Positions 61,198 to 64,000 of a stretch of DNA of 64,000 nucleotides are shown here, piece after piece. This DNA comes from GCA-2715965 sp047608975 (GTDB lineage: Bacteria; Verrucomicrobiota; Verrucomicrobiia; Limisphaerales; JAYPXF01), in NCBI GenBank assembly GCA_047608975.1, contig JBLFYM010000011.1:1-64000 (forward strand). The letters run 5' to 3'. Position 1 is the stretch's first letter. Each line of letters opens with the position of its first letter. The notes under the pieces are model-generated. The model did not search any database, was not told where the DNA came from, and saw nothing but the letters and a program-made list of their open reading frames with translations. A program made the position numbers and the translations under genes.

Positions 61198-61914
61198 CTA
61201 CACGGTCGTCCACCCGCCATCGACGACGAGGGTATGGCCGGTGATCATCGACGCGGCTTCGGTTGCCCGAAAGATCACCGGCGCGGAAATCTCCTCGGGT
61301 TCAGCCAAATCGCCCCTCGGCGAACGGCGAAAGGGTCACCGTCGGGGCAACGGCATTCACACGTATTTTGTATTCGGCCCAGTCCGCAGCCATGGTGCGG
61401 GTCATGTTGTTGACGCCGCCTTTCGCGCCGCTGTAAGGACCCCGTTCCGGCGCGCTAACCACGCCGGCTTGGGAAGAAATGTTGACGATCGATCCGCCGT
61501 CACCCTGGGAGATCATCTGTCGGGCAATGATCTGGCTGCAGAAGAAGACGTTCTTCAGGTTGGAATCGACGATGAGATCATACTGTTCCTCGGTGTAGTC
61601 GATGATCTTCGCGAGCTTGTTGTAGCCGGCGTTGTTGACCAACACATCCACGCGTCCGTAGTGATCAATGCATGCCTTCATGAAAGTCTCAATCGAGGCG
61701 ACATCCGTGACATCCAAAGTGTGATAAAAGCATTCACCACCCGCGTCGGTGATCTCTTTTGCAAGGTCTGGATCTCATCCACGGAGCGACTGCCTACCGC
61801 CAACCTGGCTCCGGACTTGAAGGCGTCCAGCGCCATGGTACGGCCCAGTCCTCTTCCGGCTCCGGTTACGATGACGACCTTATCTTGAAGCGCAAAACAT
61901 GGGAGGCTGTTCAT
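61198..61914 (-). pseudogene. Short-chain dehydrogenase/reductase, two frameshifts
   Basis: From the ATG at 61914 the cofactor site is clear (KVVIVTGAGRGLGRTMALDA). At about 61760-61770 the frame shifts: EIQT then continues in another frame as LAKEITDAGGE and HTLDVTDVASIETF, with NNAGYNKLAK and the catalytic SxxxY...K in SSQAGV and YSGAKGG. A second shift at about 61300-61310 (after FAEGRF) leads to LAEPEEISAPVIFRATEAAS and GHTLVVDGGW in the third frame, ending at the TAG 61198-61200. One base at each site would restore a full ~240-residue SDR. It heads the broken three-gene set. Confidence 0.85.
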
Positions 61915-62407
61915 CTGTTTTGCTTGGATTGCGGTCTGCTGTAGCCAGTATTCTGCAGAATGTCACCCACGCCTATCCTCGGCAGCCGGTGGGGCAATTC
62001 CGGGGCCGGCCTTGCGGATGCCCCCGAAAGTTTCCCCTGCGCAGGCCCCGACCGCTGCAAACACCATCAACCAAAACAATCTGTACATCCCCTTGGCTAT
62101 CCCGGCAGCCATACGCCGTCAACCCATGGACATGAACAAGGTGAGGCATCTGGGAAACTGGGGAACGGAGGGGGAAGACAGGCGGGCTCCGAGAGCACAC
62201 GATTTATCCCGAAACCCGCCATCCACGTTCACACGAACGGGACGAGGTGAAACTGGCCCAGCATTGTTACCGAATGATGCGCTTCAGGTAACAATTCGGA
62301 AAACCGCCAGTGCGGGCGCGCACAGGTTTCTGCACCAAATTCGATCGCTGGAACAAAAAAGCCCCTGACCATGCGGCCAGGGGCTGGGAATCGTTTTCAG
62401 CTCTCAA
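61915..62407. other. Intergenic stretch with one terminator
   Basis: About 490 bp between the SDR start and the end of the large surface protein gene. The only structure recognised is the minus-strand terminator at 62355-62384. It should contain the promoter for the SDR-esterase-isomerase set. The open frames on either strand have unnatural, basic or proline-rich composition. Confidence 0.55.
62355..62384 (-). terminator. Rho-independent terminator of the large surface-protein gene
   Basis: Read on the minus strand, the stem formed by 62375-62384 and 62361-62370 (ggccaggggc region with gcccctgacc, one mismatch, loop of four) is followed by six T (62355-62360). It lies 24 bp past the stop at 62408. 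Confidence 0.88.
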
Positions 62408-64000
62408 TCAGGGATCAACCAGAACTGCCCGGAAGAAGCGGCTGGTTGCCGATGCGCCATCGGTGGAGATATCCAGAAGATATTTCACTCCACCAATGGT
62501 GAATTCCTGCGGCGCTGCCACCGTGGTGAATGGATCGGCCGCGTTGATCGCGGCTCGGGATTCGATGCGGAGTCCCGTTGCTGGTCCTTCGATTTTCACG
62601 CCGCCCACGAACACGATGCTCACCTTGACGACGGGGATGTCACCGCTGGTGGTGCTGCCGTTGGCATTCGAAACCACCAAGCTGTAGTTTCCGGCCTGGG
62701 CGTTCTGGATGCTCAGTGACGCGCTGTTTGCCCCCGCAATGTCCGCGCCGTTCAGACGCCATTGGTATCCGGTTGCCCCGGTCACCGCGCCGGCTGGCAG
62801 CATAATGTTCAGGCTGTTGCTTGCATCGATTACCAGGGCCGGAATCGCCGCGGCGATCGCGGCGTTGTCAACCGTCGGCCCGGTAGCCGGCTGAGCCGGC
62901 GCCGGGATGGTAACGGCGCGTGCATCGGTGCCGTTGAACACATTGAACGAACCGAGTGCGGACCAATCGGCAGCCCAGTTCAGATCCTTCGGAAACGCTC
63001 CGAGGTGGTCCGTATCAATGTAGAAGCCGTTTGCCGGCACCGACTTGACGTTGGCCGCATCCAGGGCTGGACTGCCGGAACGCGGGATGGGATTCAGCTG
63101 GCCGATCTGGGTATTGGAGATGCCACCGAGCAACGGATCGGAAGTCAGGTTCGTCTTCGTGGAATCAGCGAACAGATTGGCGAACACCTTGTCACGAACC
63201 GGAGCGGGTCCGGCTTCGGCGCTGATGACCAGAGCGGCCCCCACGTTTGGCCAGATGTTGTTGGCCAGACGAACGTCGCCCGCATCAAACGCACTTTCGT
63301 TATCCAACCTGAATTCGATGCCTTCACCGAATCCGCTGAACACGGAGTTCCAGATGCCCGGACGAGCCTGGTCGCTGAACTGGAAGACCTCTTCCGCCGT
63401 GCTGCCGATGAAGGTCGCGTTGTAGAGTTCCCACTGTCCGAGCGGCGCGTTGTTGTTGTTGGGCTCCAGATCCCCGTCAATTTCACCGCCGTGATCAGCC
63501 GCGATGTTTCCTTGGAGTACAAACCAGAACTGGTTCTTGCCACGATAGCCCTGATCCACGTCGAAGGAGTCATCCTGACAGTAGGCCGCGATGAGGAACC
63601 TGGAGTTCACCGTGCCGCCCCACCATTCGAATCCGTCATCACTGGAACCGAGAACTTCGACAAACTCGATCGTGGTGCCATCACCGACGCCGCCCATCGT
63701 CAGACCGTTCAGCTCAGAGTCCTCAAAGAACGTCGTGCCCGGATAACGGATCTGCACGTAGCGAAGGGTTCCGGAGTTGTCACGGTCATCCGATCCACCG
63801 AAACGATGGAGGAATTGTCCGCCTGTTCCGGTGCTGTCCTGAAGTCCTTCGAAGACATCGTACTTCGGCGTCGAGGTATTGCCGGTGTTGTCCTTGGCGC
63901 TGTTGATGCCCGCATTGCCGAGCAGAACCACACCGCCCCAGAGCTGACTGCCCAACACACCGAGATTGGCCTGCGCCACGTTGACCTGCGCTCCGACCGT
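62408..64000 (-). CDS. Large secreted beta-helix/Ig surface protein (5' end outside window)
   Basis: At least 530 residues; the frame is open through the window end at 64000, so leader and start are missing. The N-terminal part present here (VLGSQLWGGVVLLGNAGINS, EFVEVLGSSDDGFEWWGGTV, IAADHGGEIDGDLEPNNNNA) is like secreted, right-handed beta-helix proteins found in Verrucomicrobiota and Bacteroidota. Around residues 395-460 is an immunoglobulin-like domain (ATGYQWRLNGADIAG, QAGNYSLVVSNANG). The C-terminus (SRFFRAVLVDP) is an end module similar in style to that of the 11.7 kb repeat protein. No enzymatic motif is visible. A terminator follows. Confidence 0.85.
   Translation of the reverse strand, partial: TVGAQVNVAQANLGVLGSQLWGGVVLLGNAGINSAKDNTGNTSTPKYDVFEGLQDSTGTGGQFLHRFGGSDDRDNSGTLRYVQIRYPGTTFFEDSELNGLTMGGVGDGTTIEFVEVLGSSDDGFEWWGGTVNSRFLIAAYCQDDSFDVDQGYRGKNQFWFVLQGNIAADHGGEIDGDLEPNNNNAPLGQWELYNATFIGSTAEEVFQFSDQARPGIWNSVFSGFGEGIEFRLDNESAFDAGDVRLANNIWPNVGAALVISAEAGPAPVRDKVFANLFADSTKTNLTSDPLLGGISNTQIGQLNPIPRSGSPALDAANVKSVPANGFYIDTDHLGAFPKDLNWAADWSALGSFNVFNGTDARAVTIPAPAQPATGPTVDNAAIAAAIPALVIDASNSLNIMLPAGAVTGATGYQWRLNGADIAGANSASLSIQNAQAGNYSLVVSNANGSTTSGDIPVVKVSIVFVGGVKIEGPATGLRIESRAAINAADPFTTVAAPQEFTIGGVKYLLDISTDGASATSRFFRAVLVDP

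Overview
This window is most likely from a Verrucomicrobiota chromosome, possibly a Limisphaerales/Pedosphaera-like or marine lineage; a planctomycete is less likely. The reasoning is by gene content. There are repeated pairs of 'planctomycete-type' cytochrome proteins (PSCyt1/PSCyt2/PSD1, i.e. DUF1549-DUF1553) with Tat-exported DUF1501 proteins, a DUF1552/DUF1592 pair, an ECF sigma factor of the Rhodopirellula/Verrucomicrobium type beside a FecR-LamG protein, DUF1080 proteins, and surface proteins whose C-termini end in the FFRxR style common in this phylum. No tRNA, rRNA, CRISPR array or prophage was seen.

Layout. 0-4.8 kb: a giant polytopic membrane protein split by a one-base frameshift. 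4.8-10.3 kb: a Tat/lipoprotein amidohydrolase, divergent from cytochrome/DUF1501 module 1. 10.3-11.7 kb: a decayed ParE-type toxin-antitoxin locus with tandem repeats inside the toxin, then poorly coding DNA. 11.7-15.5 kb: a large secreted repeat protein. 15.8-29.4 kb: a run of exported plus-strand enzymes (TIM-barrel/HEAT/beta-helix fusion, an ATGA-coupled pair ending in a cytochrome c domain, sulfatase, glycosidase-like propeller, M14 carboxypeptidase, SGNH esterase). 29.5-38.1 kb: an alpha/beta hydrolase, a LamG remnant, monomeric isocitrate dehydrogenase (the one clear housekeeping metabolic gene), DUF1080, an M3 oligopeptidase lipoprotein and an exported sugar isomerase-like protein. 38.2-45.6 kb: module 2 plus a small beta-helix protein, then a lone DUF1501 gene. 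46.1-57.0 kb: ECF sigma factor, FecR-LamG, module 3, and a DUF1552/DUF1592 pair (module 4). 57-62 kb: an IS3 scrap, a DUF1080 gene, a second ParD/ParE-like locus, and three consecutive broken genes (isomerase, esterase, SDR). 62.4-64 kb: a large beta-helix/Ig surface protein running off the end.

The coherent theme is a secreted, periplasmic programme for attacking complex (probably sulfated) polysaccharides: hydrolases, a sulfatase, esterases and sugar isomerases together with heme-bearing PSCyt proteins and their DUF1501/DUF1552 partners. The catalytic role of the PSCyt/DUF1501 partners is unproven. Local regulation in the 46-57 kb block is probably through the ECF sigma factor and the membrane-anchored FecR-LamG protein.

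The most unusual sequence-level items are: (i) a ParE toxin put out of frame by 13-bp repeats, where two fewer copies would restore the family C-terminus; (ii) a family of about 80-bp hairpin repeats placed inside the sigma/cytochrome gene block, plus two other hairpin families; (iii) a TIM-HEAT-beta-helix fusion with a stand-alone beta-helix paralogue elsewhere in the window; (iv) clustered one-base lesions, which are either real gene decay or assembly/sequencing indels.
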